Source of the DNA: Malachius bipustulatus
Lineage: Eukaryota; Arthropoda; Insecta; Coleoptera; Melyridae
Direction of reading: 5' to 3'
DNA length: 64,000 bases
Assembly: GCA_910589415.1 (NCBI GenBank)
Contig: OU342632.1
Span: 49,031,341-49,095,340, forward strand
Shown here in pieces: positions 26,808 to 37,877 of the stretch. The notes under the pieces are model-generated. The model had not been told where the DNA came from, made no database searches, and worked only from the letters and a program-made list of their open reading frames with translations. Every line of letters begins with the position of its first letter. Positions within the stretch are counted from its first letter, which is position 1. The translations under genes were made by a program, and so were the position numbers.

Positions 26808-27117
26808 TCCCTATCCTGACCATAATTCGCCTCTCAGAAGCGAACGACACCAGCAATCTATTTAGTGTACTTCTTATTCCCAAGTTATATAACTTAGAAG
26901 CCAGATATGAAATGTCAATGGTGTCGAATGCCTGTGAGAGGTCAAAAAATATCCCAACCACAATCTTTCTCTGATCGACTGCCTCCATTACATGCTGCAC
27001 AAAATCCACAGTCGCTGTCTCAGTCGAGCAACCAGTACGAAACCCATGTTGGCTTGGTGTCAGTATATTATGTTTATCTAGGAATTGCATCACTTCATTA
27101 GATATAATTTTTTTCAA
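26788..27117 (-). pseudogene. ORF2 part 2: reverse transcriptase middle, element 1 copy A
   Basis: Continues the RT after the homopolymer frameshift. Its first residues (KKIISNEVMQF) directly extend the KIFEK of part 1. It holds QHGFRTGCST and RT motif A as FFDLSQAFDT, whose first Asp is a metal-binding catalytic residue. It ends in SESSSI and a stop, while the expected continuation (SHRVYNN, then the PQG motif) lies in another frame starting near 26807. A second indel therefore lies at about 26800-26815. Both breaks are present at the same places in copy B, so they predate the duplication. This is not a stand-alone gene. Confidence 0.85.
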
Positions 27118-28804
27118 ATATTTTGGAGAATATGTTTACCAATGCGATCTGTCTGTAATTCTCGATATCTAAAGTATTCCCCTTTTTATATAACGGGACC
27201 ACTAGTGACAATTTCAGTTTATCTGGGTATTGTCCAGAACTGATAGCCTTATTGAACAGAATAGATAGATAATCCGCGATTTCAGAGCTACAGCCCTTCA
27301 GTACCTCTGCTGTGACATCATCGGGTCCAGGTGAAGTGCTTTTTAGTAGTTTAATTTCCCTTATTATATCAGCTCGACATACGGGGTGGAATAACATTGT
27401 ACTATAAACCATAGGAACTGTAGTACAGGCAAGGGTATTACTACAGTTGCCGCCATACATCCGATCTAATTTGACCTTCACCGCCGAACTGAAATGCTTA
27501 CCGAATTGATTTGCTACAATTATCTCAGATGTCACAACTTTGCCTTTTATTTCAAGACCAATACTTTTTTTGACCCTATCACGACCCGTTTTTAGGCGAA
27601 CTATGTCCCACACTTTCTTTGCTTTATTGTTTGATGACTGTATTAGCCTGCTGTAAAATTCCTTCTTTTCCTTATCTATCATTGTCTTCAATTGTTTTCT
27701 AAAAAACTGAAATGTCTTTTTAAAGTCATCGTCATTGAGAACATTGTTAATATATCCCAAAAGCTTTAAATTTTCATAGCATTTTCTTAAGGTTTGACTG
27801 TAAATAAAATCTAATCTGTTATTGTTTTGATTTGTGTTTCCATTCTTTATTTTATTTTTTGGACAAGCAATATTAAAGCAGTAAGTAAAATGATCATAAA
27901 ATTTGTTAAATGCGATGTTTGCGTTATCTATTTCATTCAAGTTTAAAATCTTTTTATTAAATAAATATTTAAATTTATTAACGTTATCTACTGATATACG
28001 CCTCTTGAAGGCAGAGCGCGGCAGGCTGGCAGCGATGCCAGACCTCCATTTTAGTACCTGGGCAGTATGATCAGATGCAGGAAAGTGAATTATATCCCAC
28101 TCAGTTATATCCCCCAAATTAGTAACCAAATAGTCTATTGCGGTTCTGGATTGTCCACAAATACGTGTAGGCTTGTTGATCAATGACACCATCTGATACG
28201 AGCAAAACACATCATGCAAAATGAGATTCTCTCTATCTCTCTCTTTCAATTTATCTACATTAAAGTCCCCACATAATATTACACTGCTGTATTTTTTGCA
28301 TACAATATCCAACAGGCTAGTCAAGCTATTAATAAATATATCGAACTCACCTGATGGTGATCTATAAATCACGATAATACATACTGACTTGTAGAGCTCC
28401 ACAGCAACTGCCTCAAAATTACATTCAGATATCAACCCTTCGCAAATACTAATGGGTCTCGTACTTGTATAGGTGTCACACCTTACAAACACTGTTATGC
28501 CTCCCCTCGTATGCTGACTCCTGGAGAGATGACTCACTTGTTTATATTCTTTCAAACATGCGCACTCAGATCCCACAACACTCAGCCACGTTTCGGTCAA
28601 ACAGAGAACATCAGGCCCAGTCTCCTCAGTGAGCAACTCCAGATAGTCATCCTTACCGAGGAATCCCTGTACATTAAGATGTACCAGTGTACACGCTTTT
28701 GTCTCGTCTGGTAGGTTGTGCACCCCAGCAGTACCCTTTTTCTCAGTCGACTCATGTTCCTCAGGATTCGCTCTTTGTTCCTGATCGAAAAAAATTGAAG
28801 CGCC
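27098..28804 (-). pseudogene. ORF2 part 1: EEP endonuclease and start of reverse transcriptase, element 1 copy A
   Basis: Encodes the N-terminal part of the retrotransposon polyprotein. The frame is open from 28804 (just after a TAA) and contains no ATG before the domain begins; the first start-like codon is GTG at 28723, so initiation was probably coupled to ORF1 termination or the start has been lost. Counting from 28723, EEP motifs are HLNVQG (N17), LTETW (E44), GDFNVD (D153, N155), IDYL (D197) and SDH (217-219). A Lys/Asn-rich linker follows (about 230-400), then the RT fingers: SPGPDD (464-469), YKKG (512-515) and NYRQIAL, where families usually have NYRPI. The frame ends after KIFEKNYI because the T7 tract at 27108-27114 (A7 on the coding strand) carries one base too many. 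The sense continues in the next frame. Confidence 0.88.
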
Positions 28805-28952
28805 TTACAACAACCCCTTTTGGCCATATGTCCGGCTTATTCAATTTGTCTAGGAGCTCAATGTTTGCTGCCACCTTAAAGGAGACACTGCTTGAAGTGT
28901 CTCTCACTGGGAGAGCTTCCACGTCAAAGTCAGCCTTGGGAAAGCAGGATTG
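28761..28952 (-). pseudogene. ORF1 (gag-like) C-terminal fragment, element 1 copy A
   Basis: An open frame of 63 codons plus a TGA stop (28763-28761), entered from the 5' truncation; its first codon overlaps the satellite junction. The translation contains SFKVAANIELLDKL and, 6 residues on, WPKGVVVRRF. This S-F-K-V ... W-P-x-G-V-x-V-R-x-F pattern resembles the end of the ORF1 protein of many insect and mollusc CR1/L2/Crack-type elements (family knowledge from memory, not a search). ORF1 proteins bind the element RNA. The ORF2 frame opens at 28804, inside this fragment, in the +1 frame, so the two reading frames overlap by about 44 nt. Everything upstream of this fragment is missing. Confidence 0.65.
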
Positions 28953-31900
28953 TTTTTAGATGTGACGAAATTTCCAATCATCTGAGTAAAAACGGAAGAC
29001 GTAAAACCAACATCTCAGTGAGAGAGAGGAAAAAAATGTTCATTCTAAATGCGGTTTTACCTTTCGTTTGTAGGAAATTTTGTTTATTTTCTGGAAATGT
29101 TCCTGTTTTTATGATTAGTCAACTTCTAGCTTTCAAAGCAGACGGTCGCATGAAATAATTGATGGAATGTTAAACTATACAGTTCCAATGCTTGATAGTC
29201 TTCTTTGGTATGCTATTAGGTCTTATTAGGTACCTCTAGGTAGTTGTTTTTAGATGTGATGAAATTCCAACCATCTGAGTAAAAACGGAAGTCGTAAAAC
29301 CAACATCTCAGTGAGAGAGAGGAAAAAAATGTTCATTCTAAATGCGGTTTTACCTTTCGTTTGTAGGAAATTTTGTTTATTTTCTGGAATTGTTCCTGTT
29401 TTTATGATTAGTCAACTTCTAGCTTTCAAAGCAGACGGTCGCATGAAATAATTGATGGAATGTTAAACGTATACAGTTCCTATGCGTGGTAGTCTTCTTT
29501 GGTAGGCTATTAGGTCTTATTAGATACCTCTAAGTAGTTGTTTTTAGATGTGACAAAATTTCCAACCATCTGAGTAAAAACGGAAGTCGTAAAACCAACA
29601 TCTCAGTGAGAGAGAGGAAAAAAATGTTCATTCTAAATGCGGTTTTACCTTTTGTTTGTAGGAAATTTTGTTTATTTTCTGGAATTGTTCCTGTTTTTAT
29701 GATTAGTCAACTTCTAGCTTTCAAAGCAGACGGTCGCATGAAATAATTGATGTGATGTTAGACTAATACAGTTCCTATGCGTGATAGTCTACTCTGGTAG
29801 GCTATTAGGTGTTATTAGATACCTCTAAGTAGTCGTTTTTAGATGTGACGAAATTTCCAATCATCTGAGTAAAAACGGAAGACGTAAAACCAACATCTCA
29901 GTGAGAGAGAGGAAAAAAATGTTCATTCTAAATGCGGTTTTACCTTTCGTTTGTAGGAAATTTTGTTTATTTTCTGGAATTGTTCCTGTTTTTATGATTA
30001 GTCAACTTCTAGCTTTCAAAGCAGACGGTCGCATGAAATAATTGATGGAATGTTAAACTATACAGTTCCAATGCTTGATAGTCTTCTTTGGTATGCTATT
30101 AGGTCTTATTAGGTACCTCTAGGTAGTTGTTTTTAGATGTGATGAAATTCCAACCATCTGAGTAAAAACGGAAGTCGTAAAACCAACATCTCAGTGAGAG
30201 AGAGGAAAAAAATGTTCATTCTAAATGCGGTTTTACCTTTCGTTTGGAGGAAATTTTGTTTATTTTCTGGAATTGTTCCTGTTTTTATGATTAGTCAACT
30301 TCTAGCTTTCACAGCAGACGGTCGCATAAAATAATTGATGGAATGTTAAACGTATACAGTTCCTATGCGTGGTAGTCTTCTTTGGTAGGCTATTAGGTCT
30401 TATTAGATACCTCTAAGTAGTTGTTTTTAGATGTGATGAAATTCCAACTATCTGAGTAAAAACGGAAGTCGTAAAACCAACATCTCAGTGAGAGAGAGGA
30501 AAAAAATGTTCATTCTAAATGCGGTTTTACCTTTCGTTTGTAGGAAATTTTGTTTATTTTCTGGAATTTTTCCTGTTTTTATGATTAGTCAACTTCTAGC
30601 TTTCAAAGCAGACGGTCGCATGAAATAATTGATGTAATGTTAAACTAATACAGTTCCTATGCGTGATAGTCTTCTCTGGTAGGCTATTAGGTCTTATTAG
30701 ATACCACTAAGTAGTTGTTTTTAGATGTGACGAAATTTCCAACCATCTGAGAAAAACGGAAGACGTAAAACCAACATCTCAGTGAGAGAGAGGAAAAAAA
30801 TGTTCATTCTAAATGCGGTTTTACCTTTCGTTTGTAGGAAATTTTGTTTATTTTCTGGAATTGTTCCTGTTTTTATGATTAGTCAACTTCTAGCTTTCAA
30901 AGCAGACGGTCGCATAAAATAATTGATGGAATGTTAAACGTATACAAGTCCTTTGCGTGGTAGTCTTCTTTGGTAGGCTATAAGGTCTTATTAGATACCT
31001 CTAAGTAGTTGTTTTTAGATATGATGAAATTTCCAACCATCTGAGTAAAAACGGAAGTCGTAAAACCAACATCTCAGTGAGAGAGAGGAAAAAAATATTC
31101 ATTCTAAGTGCGGTTTTACCTTTCGTTTGTAGGAAATTTTGTTTATTTTCTGGAATTGTTCCTGTTTTTATGATTAGTCAACTTCTAGCTTTCAAAGCAG
31201 ACGGTCGCATGAAACAATTGATGGAATGTTAAACTAATACAGTTCCTATGCGTGGTAGTCTTCTTTGGTAGGCTATTAGGTCTTAGTAGATACCTCTAAG
31301 TAGTTGTTTTTAGATGTGACGAAATTTCCAACCATCTGAGTAAAAACGGAAGTCGTAAAACCAACATCTCAGTGAGAGAGAGGAAAAAAATGTTCATTCT
31401 AAATGCGGTTTTACCTTTCGTTTGTAGGAAATTTTGTTTATTTTCTGGAATTGTTCCTGTTTTTATGATTAGTCAACTTCTAGCTTTCAAAGCAGACGGT
31501 CGCATAAAATAATTGATGGAATGTTAAACGTGTACAGTTCCTATGCGTGATAGTCTTCTTTAGTAGGCTATTAGGTCTTATTAGATACCTCTAAGTAGTT
31601 GTTTTTAGATGTGACGAAATTTCCAACGATCTGAGTAAAAACGGAAGTCGTAAAACCAACATCTCAGTGAGAGAGAGGAAAAAAATGTTCATTCTAAATG
31701 CGGTTTTACCTTTCGTTTGTAGGAAATTTTGTTTATTTTCTGGAATTGTTCCTGTTTTTATGATTAGTCAACTTCTAGCTTTCAAAGCAGACGGTCGCAT
31801 GAAATAATTGATGGAATGTTAAACTAATACAGTTCCTATGCGTGGTAGTCTTCTTTGGTAGGCTATTAGGTCTTATTAGATACCTCTAAGTAGTTGTTTT

Positions 31901-34900
31901 TAGATGTGACGAAATTTCCAATCATCTGAGTAAAAACGGAAGACGTAAAACCAACATCTCAGTGAGAGAGAGGAAAAAAATATTCATTCTAAGTGCGGTT
32001 TTACCTTTCGTTTGTAGGAAATTTTGTTTATTTTCTGGAATTGTTCCTGTTTTTATGATTAGTCAACTTCTAGCTTTCAAAGCAGACGGTCGCATGAAAC
32101 AATTGATGGAATGTTAAACTAATACAGTTCCTATGCGTGGTAGTCTTCTTTGGTAGGCTATTAGGTCTTAGTAGATACCTCTAAGTAGTTGTTTTTAGAT
32201 GTGACGAAATTTCCAACCATCTGAGTAAAAACGGAAGTCGTAAAACCAACATCTCAGTGAGAGAGAGGAAAAAAATGTTCATTCTAAATGCGGTTTTACC
32301 TTTCGTTTGTAGGAAATTTTGTTTATTTTCTGGAATTGTTCCTGTTTTTATGATTAGTCAACTTCTAGCTTTCAAAGCAGACGGTCGCATAAAATAATTG
32401 ATGGAATGTTAAACGTGTACAGTTCCTATGCGTGATAGTCTTCTTTAGTAGGCTATTAGGTCTTATTAGATACCTCTAAGTAGTTGTTTTTAGATGTGAC
32501 GAAATTTCCAACGATCTGAGTAAAAACGGAAGTCGTAAAACCAACATCTCAGTGAGAGAGAGGAAAAAAATGTTCATTCTAAATGCGGTTTTACCTTTCG
32601 TTTGTAGGAAATTTTGTTTATTTTCTGGAATTGTTCCTGTTTTTATGATTGGTCAACTTCTAGCTTTCAAAGCAGACGGTCGCATGAAATAATTGATGGA
32701 ATGTTAAACTATACAGTTCCTATGCTTGATAGTCTTCTTTAGTAGGCTATTAGGTCTTATTAGATACCACTAAGTAGTTGTTTTTAGATGTGACGAAATT
32801 TCCAACCATCTGAGTAAAAACGGAAGACATAAAACCAACATCTCAGTGAGAGAGAGGAAAAAAATGTTCATTCTAAATGCGGTTTTACCTTTCGTTTGTA
32901 GGAAATTTTGTTTATTTTCTGGAATTGTTCTTGTTTTTATGATTAGTCAACTTCTAGCTTTCAAAGCAGTCGGTCGCATGAAATAATTGATGGAATGTTA
33001 AACTAATACAGTTCCTATGCGTGGTAGTCTTCTTTGGTAGGCTATTAGGTCTTATTAGATACCTCTAAGTAGTTGTTTTTAGATGTGACGAAATTTCCAA
33101 CCATCTGAGTAAAAACGGAAGTCGTAAAACCAACATCTCAGTGAGAGAGAGGAAAAAAATGTTCATTCTAAATGCGGTTTTACCTTTCGTTTGTAGGAAA
33201 TTTTGTTTATTTTCTGGAATTGTTCCTGTTTTTATGATTAGTCAACTTCTAGCTTTCAAAGCAGACGGTCGCATAAAATAATTGATGGAATGTTAAACGT
33301 ATACAGTTCCTATGCGTGATAGTCTTCTTTAGTAGGCTATTAGGTCTTATTAGATACCTCTAAGTAGTTGTTTTTAGATGTGACGAAATTTCCAACCATC
33401 TGAGTAAAAACGGAAGTCGTAAAACCAACATCTCAGTGAGAGAGAGGAAAAAAATGTTCATTCTAAATGCGGTTTTACCTTTCGTTTGTAGGAAATTTTG
33501 TTTATTTTCTGGAATTGTTCTTGTTTTTATGATTAGTCAACTTCTAGCTTTCAAAGCAGACGGTCGCATGAAATAATTGATGGAATGTTAAACTAATACA
33601 GTTCCTATGCTTGATAGTCTTCTTTGGTATGCTATTAGGTCTTATTAGATACCTCTAGGTTGTTGTTTTTAGATGTGACAAAATTTCCAACCATCTGAGT
33701 AAAAACGGAAGACGTAAAACCAACATCTCAGTGAGAGAGAGGAAAAAAATGTTCATTCTAAATGCGGTTTTACCTTTCGTTTGTAGGAAATTTTGTTTAT
33801 TTTCTGGAATTGTTCCTGTTTTTATGATTAGTCAACTTCTAGCTTTCAAAGCAGACGGTCGCATGAAATAATTGATGGAATGTTAAACTAATACAGTTCC
33901 TATGCGTGATAGTCTTCTTTGATAGGCTATTAGGTCTTATTAGATACCTCTAAGTAGTTGTTTTTAGATGTGACGAAATTTCCAACCATCTGAGTAAAAA
34001 CGGAAGACGTAAAACCAACATCTCAGTGAGAGAGAGGAAAAAAATGTTCATTCTAAATGCGGTTTTACCTTTCGTTTGTAGGAAATTGTGTTTATTTTCT
34101 GGAATTGATCTTGTTTTTATGATTAGTCAACTTCTAGCTTTCAAAGCAGACGGTCGCATGAAATAATTGATGGAATGTTAAACTAATACAGTTCCTATGC
34201 GTGGTAGTCTTCTTTGGTAGGCTATTAGGTCTTATTAGATACCTCTAAGTAGTTGTTTTTAGATGTGACGAAAATTCCAACCACCTGAGTAAAAACGGAA
34301 GTCGTAAAACATACATCTCAGTGAGAGAGCGGAAAAAAATGTTTATTCTAAATGCGGTTTTACCTTTCGTTTGTAGAAAATTTTGTCTATTTTCTGGAAT
34401 TGATCCTGTTTTTATGATTAGTCAACTTCTAGCTTTCAAAGCAGACGGTCGCATGAAATAATTGATGGAATGTTAAACTATACAGTTCCTATGCTTGATA
34501 GTCTTCTTTGGTATGCTATTAGGTCTTATTAGATACCTCTAGGTAGTTGTTTTTAGATGTGACGAAATTTCCAACCATCTGAGTAAAAACGGAAGACGTA
34601 AAACCAACATCTCAGTGAGAGAGAGGAAAAAAATGTTCATTCTAAATGCGGTTTTACCTTTCGTTTGTAGGATATTTTGTTTATTTTCTGGAATTGTTCC
34701 TGTTTTTATGATTAGTCAACTTCTAGCTTTCAAAGCAGACGGTCGCATGAAATAATTGATGGAATGTTAAACTAATACAGTTCCTATGCGTGATAGTCTT
34801 CTTTGGTAGGCTATTAGGTCTTATTAGATACCTCTAAGTAGTTGTTTTTAGATGTGACGAAATTTCCAACCATCTGAGTAAAAACGGAAGACATAAAACC

Positions 34901-35499
34901 AACATCTCAGTGAGAGAGAGGAAAAAAATGTTCATTCTAAATGCGGTTTTACCTTTCGTTTGTAGGAAATTTTGTTTATTTTCTGGAATTGTTCTTGTTT
35001 TTATGATTAGTCAACTTCTAGCTTTCAAAGCAGTCGGTCGCATGAAATAATTGATGGAATGTTAAACTAATACAGTTCCTATGCGTGGTAGTCTTCTTTG
35101 GTAGGCTATTAGGTCTTATTAGATACCTCTAAGTAGTTGTTTTTAGATGTGACGAAATTTCCAACCATCTGAGTAAAAACGGAAGTCGTAAAACCAACAT
35201 TTCAGTGAGAGAGAGGAAAAAAATGTTCATTCTAAATGCGGTTTTACCTTTCGTTTGTAGGAAATTTTGTTTATTTTCTGGAATTGTTCTTGTTTTTATG
35301 ATTAGTCAACTTCTAGCTTTCAAAGCAGACGGTCGCATGAAACAATTGATGGAATGTTAAACTAATACAGTTCCTATGCTTGATAGTCTTCTTTGGTATG
35401 CTATTAGGTCTTATTAGATACCTCTAGGTTGTTGTTTTTAGATGTGACAAAATTTCCAACCATCTGAGTAAAAACGGAAGACGTAAAACCAACATCTCA

Positions 35500-37787
35500 G
35501 TGAGAGAGAGGAAAAAAATGTTCATTCTAAATGCGGTTTTACCTTTCGTTTGTAGGAAATTTTGTTTATTTTCTGGAATTGTTCCTGTTTTTATGATTAG
35601 TCATCAACTTCTAGCTTTCAAAGCAGACGGTCGCATGAAATAATTGATGGAATGTTAAACTATACAGTTCCTATGCTTGATAGTCTTCTTTGGTATGCTA
35701 TTAGGTCTTATTAGATACCTCAAAGTAGTTGTTTTTAGATGTGACGAAATTTCCAACCATCTGAGTAAAAACGGAAGACGTAAAACCAACATCTCAGTGA
35801 GAGAGAGGAAAAAAATGTTCATTCTAAATGCGGTTTTACCTTTCGTTTGTAGGATATTTTGTTTATTTTCTGGAATTGTTCCTGTTTTTATGATTAGTCA
35901 ACTTCTAGCTTTCAAAGCAGTCGGTCGCATGAAATAATTGATGGAATGTTAAACTAATACAGTTCCTATGCGTGGTAGTCTTCTTTGGTAGGCTATTAGG
36001 TCTTATTAGATACCTCTAAGTAGTTGTTTTTAGATGTGACGAAATTTCCAACCATCTGAGTAAAAACGGAAGTCGTAAAACCAACATCTCAGTGAGAGAG
36101 AGGAAAAAAATGTTCATTCTAAATGCGGTTTTACCTTTCGTTTGTAGGAAATTTTGTTTATTTTCTGGAATTGTTCCTGTTTTTATGATAAGTCAACTTG
36201 TAGCTTTCAAAGCAGACGGTCGCATGAAATAATTGATGGAATGTTAAACTATACAGTTCCTATGCTTGATAGTCTTCTTTGGTATGCTATTAGGTCTTAG
36301 TAGATACCTCTAGGTAGTTGTTTTTAGATGTGACGAAATTTCCAACCATCTGAGTAAAAACGGAAGACGTAAAACCAACATCTCAGTGAGAGAGAGGAAA
36401 AAAATGTTCATTCTAAATGCGGTTTTACCTTTCGTTTGTAGGAAATTTTGTTTATTTTCTGGAATTGTTCCTGTTTTTATGATTAGTCAACTTCTAGCTT
36501 TCAAAGCAGACGGTCGCATAAAATAATTGATGGAATGTTAAACGTATACAAGTCCTTTGCGTGGTAGTCTTCTTTGGTAGGCTATAAGGTCTTATTAGAT
36601 ACCTCTAAGTAGTTGTTTTTAGATATGATGAAATTTCCAACCATCTGAGTAAAAACGGAAGTCGTAAAACCAACATCTCAGTGAGAGAGAGGAAAAAAAT
36701 GTTCATTCTAAATGCGGTTTTACCTTTCGTTGGTAGGAAATTTTGTTTATTTTCTGGAATTGTTCTTGTTTTTATGATTAGTCAACTTCTAGCTTTCAAA
36801 GCAGACGGTCGCATGAAATAATTGATGGAATGTTAAACTATACAGTTCCTATGCTTGATAGTCTTCTTTGGTATGCTCTTAGGTCTTATTAGATACCTCT
36901 AGGTAGTTGTTTTTAGATGTGACGAAATTTCCAACCATCTGAGTAAAAACGGAAGACGTAAAACCAACATCTCAGTGAGAGAGAGGGAAAAAATGTTCAT
37001 TCTAAATGCGGTTTTACCTTTCGTTTGTAGGAAATTTTGTTTATTTTCTGGAATTGTTCCTGTTTTTATGATTAGTTAACTTCTAGCTTTCAAAGCAGAC
37101 GGTCGCATGAAATAATTGATGGAATGTTAAACTAATACAGTTCCTATGCGTGATAGTCTTCTTTAGTAGGCTATTAGGTCTTATTAGATACCTCTAAGTA
37201 GTTGTTTTTAGATGTGACGAAATTTCCAACCATCTGAGTAAAAATGGAAGACGTAAAACCAACATCTCAGTGAGAGAGAGGAAAAAAATGTTCATTCTAA
37301 ATGCGGTTTTACCTTTCGTTTGTAGGATATTTTGTTTATTTTCTGGAATTGTTCCTGTTTTTATGATTAGTCAACTTCTAGCTTTCAAAGCAGACGGTCG
37401 CATGAAATAATTGATGGAATGTTAAACTAATACAGTTCCTATGCGTGGTAGTCTTCTTTGGTAGGCTATTAGGTCTTATTAGATACCTCTAAGTAGTTGT
37501 TTTTAGATGTGACGAAATTTCCAACCATCTGAGTAAAAACGGAAGACGTAAAACCAACATCTCAGTGAGAGAGAGGAAAAAAAATGTTCATTCTAAATGC
37601 GGTTTTACCTTTCGTTTGTAGGAAATTTTGTTTATTTTCTGGAATTGTTCTTGTTTTTATGATTAGTCAACTTCTAGCTTTCAAAGCAGTCGGTCGCATG
37701 AAATAATTGATGGAATGTTAAACTAATACAGTTCCTATGCGTGGTAGTCTTCTTTGGTAGGCTATTAGGTCTTATTAGATACCTCTA
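35500..37787. repeat. Segment shared with 15.3-17.5 kb (offset 20,266 bp)
   Basis: An ordered set of rare variants recurs at a constant offset of 20,266 bp: the CATCAAC insertion form (35595 against 15329), GATAAGTCAACTTGTAG (about 36187 against 15921), AGTAAAAATGG (37237 against 16971) and an A8 tract (37577 against 17311). Left of about 35.5 kb the variants disagree. On the right the match runs up to the element 2 insertion point, whose uninterrupted equivalent is near 17510-17521. Confidence 0.85.
37776..37787. repeat. Target-site duplication, 3' side of element 2
   Basis: TAGATACCTCTA, identical to the copy at 43448-43459. It is ordinary monomer sequence duplicated by insertion. The following bases (GTTTAGTTAG...) are the element's 3' tail in reverse. 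Confidence 0.9.
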
Positions 37788-37877
37788 GTTTAGTTAGTTT
37801 AGTTATATAATGAGTGGGTCGATTAGTGACACCTCCACTGCGACCAAGCGGTCTATTGTGGCTCATACCTAAGTAAT
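37788..37877 (-). other. Element 2 3' UTR and repeat tail
   Basis: 90 bp between the ORF2 stop and the target-site duplication. On the coding strand it ends with AACTAAACTAACTAAA, a short tandem tail in place of poly(A). Such simple-repeat tails are known in I- and LOA-type elements. No ORF. Confidence 0.75.

Larger units (their letters stand above)
25487..28949 (-). mobile_element. 5'-truncated non-LTR retrotransposon, element 1 copy A (Jockey/CR1/L2-type)
   Basis: A 3.46-kb insertion between satellite GTAGTT on the left and TTGTTTTTAG on the right. On the minus strand it holds the last 64 codons of an ORF1, then an ORF2 with apurinic-type (EEP) endonuclease and reverse transcriptase, then about 340 bp of A-rich 3' UTR ending in an AATAAA-containing A/T tail next to the satellite. 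No RNase H domain or terminal repeats are seen. The missing ORF1 start and the A-rich 3' tail fit target-primed reverse transcription that stopped early. Only a 2-bp TT overlap is visible at the junctions, so there is no convincing target-site duplication. ORF2 is broken by two frame changes, so the copy is dead. The clade is inferred from motif style (GDFNVD, PQGSVLGPLLF, YADD); the exact family is not resolved. Confidence 0.92.
22080..31090. repeat. Composite duplication, copy A (carries element 1)
   Basis: This segment matches about 54516-63820. On the left the offset is 32,436-32,437 bp: GATTAGTTAAC at 22111 and 54547, ACGAAAGTCGTAAAATC at about 23465 and 55901, and the whole of element 1. 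To the right of about 29.55 kb the offset grows to 32,731 bp, because copy B has gained one monomer; the markers are GATGTGATGTTAGAC and GATGTAATG at 30631 against 63362. Left of about 22.08 kb and right of about 31.09 kb the variant order no longer agrees. The satellite flanks carry more differences than the element itself, including the GATGATATTCC monomer near 24319, consistent with conversion inside the array after duplication. Edges are approximate. Confidence 0.85.
28950..37787. repeat. Satellite array block 2
   Basis: Same 295-bp monomer, same orientation. The first monomers are unusual and shared with 61.4-63.8 kb: CCAATCATCTG, GATGTGATGTTAGAC, GATGTAATG, TTTCACAGCAG. An 885-bp (three-monomer) repeat lies at 31.1-32.0 kb: the rare AATATTCATTCTAAGTGCGG variant (tattc at 31096 and 31981), with GAAACAATTG following. 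The segment 33.9-34.9 kb resembles 6.6-7.9 kb (offset about 27,341 bp, minus one monomer after 34.4 kb). The last 2.3 kb match 15.3-17.5 kb. No gene seen. The block is cut by the 3' end of element 2. Confidence 0.96.

Noticed and set aside
25481..28957. A longer target-site duplication around element 1
   Set aside because: Left flank GTAGTT and right flank TTGTTTTT share only TT. The next bases differ, so any duplication is at most 2 bp or has been lost.
28892..29158. 88-codon plus-strand frame crossing the 5' junction of element 1
   Set aside because: It joins antisense of the ORF1 fragment to satellite sequence; a junction artefact, repeated at 61329-61595 by the duplication.
35677..35937. 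Open frame of 86 codons within satellite (and similar 69-72-codon frames at 43465, 49962 and 56154)
   Set aside because: They are ordinary monomers in which the recurring frame happens to be open slightly further upstream. Neighbouring monomers carry stops or frameshifts in the same frame, so these are not genes.
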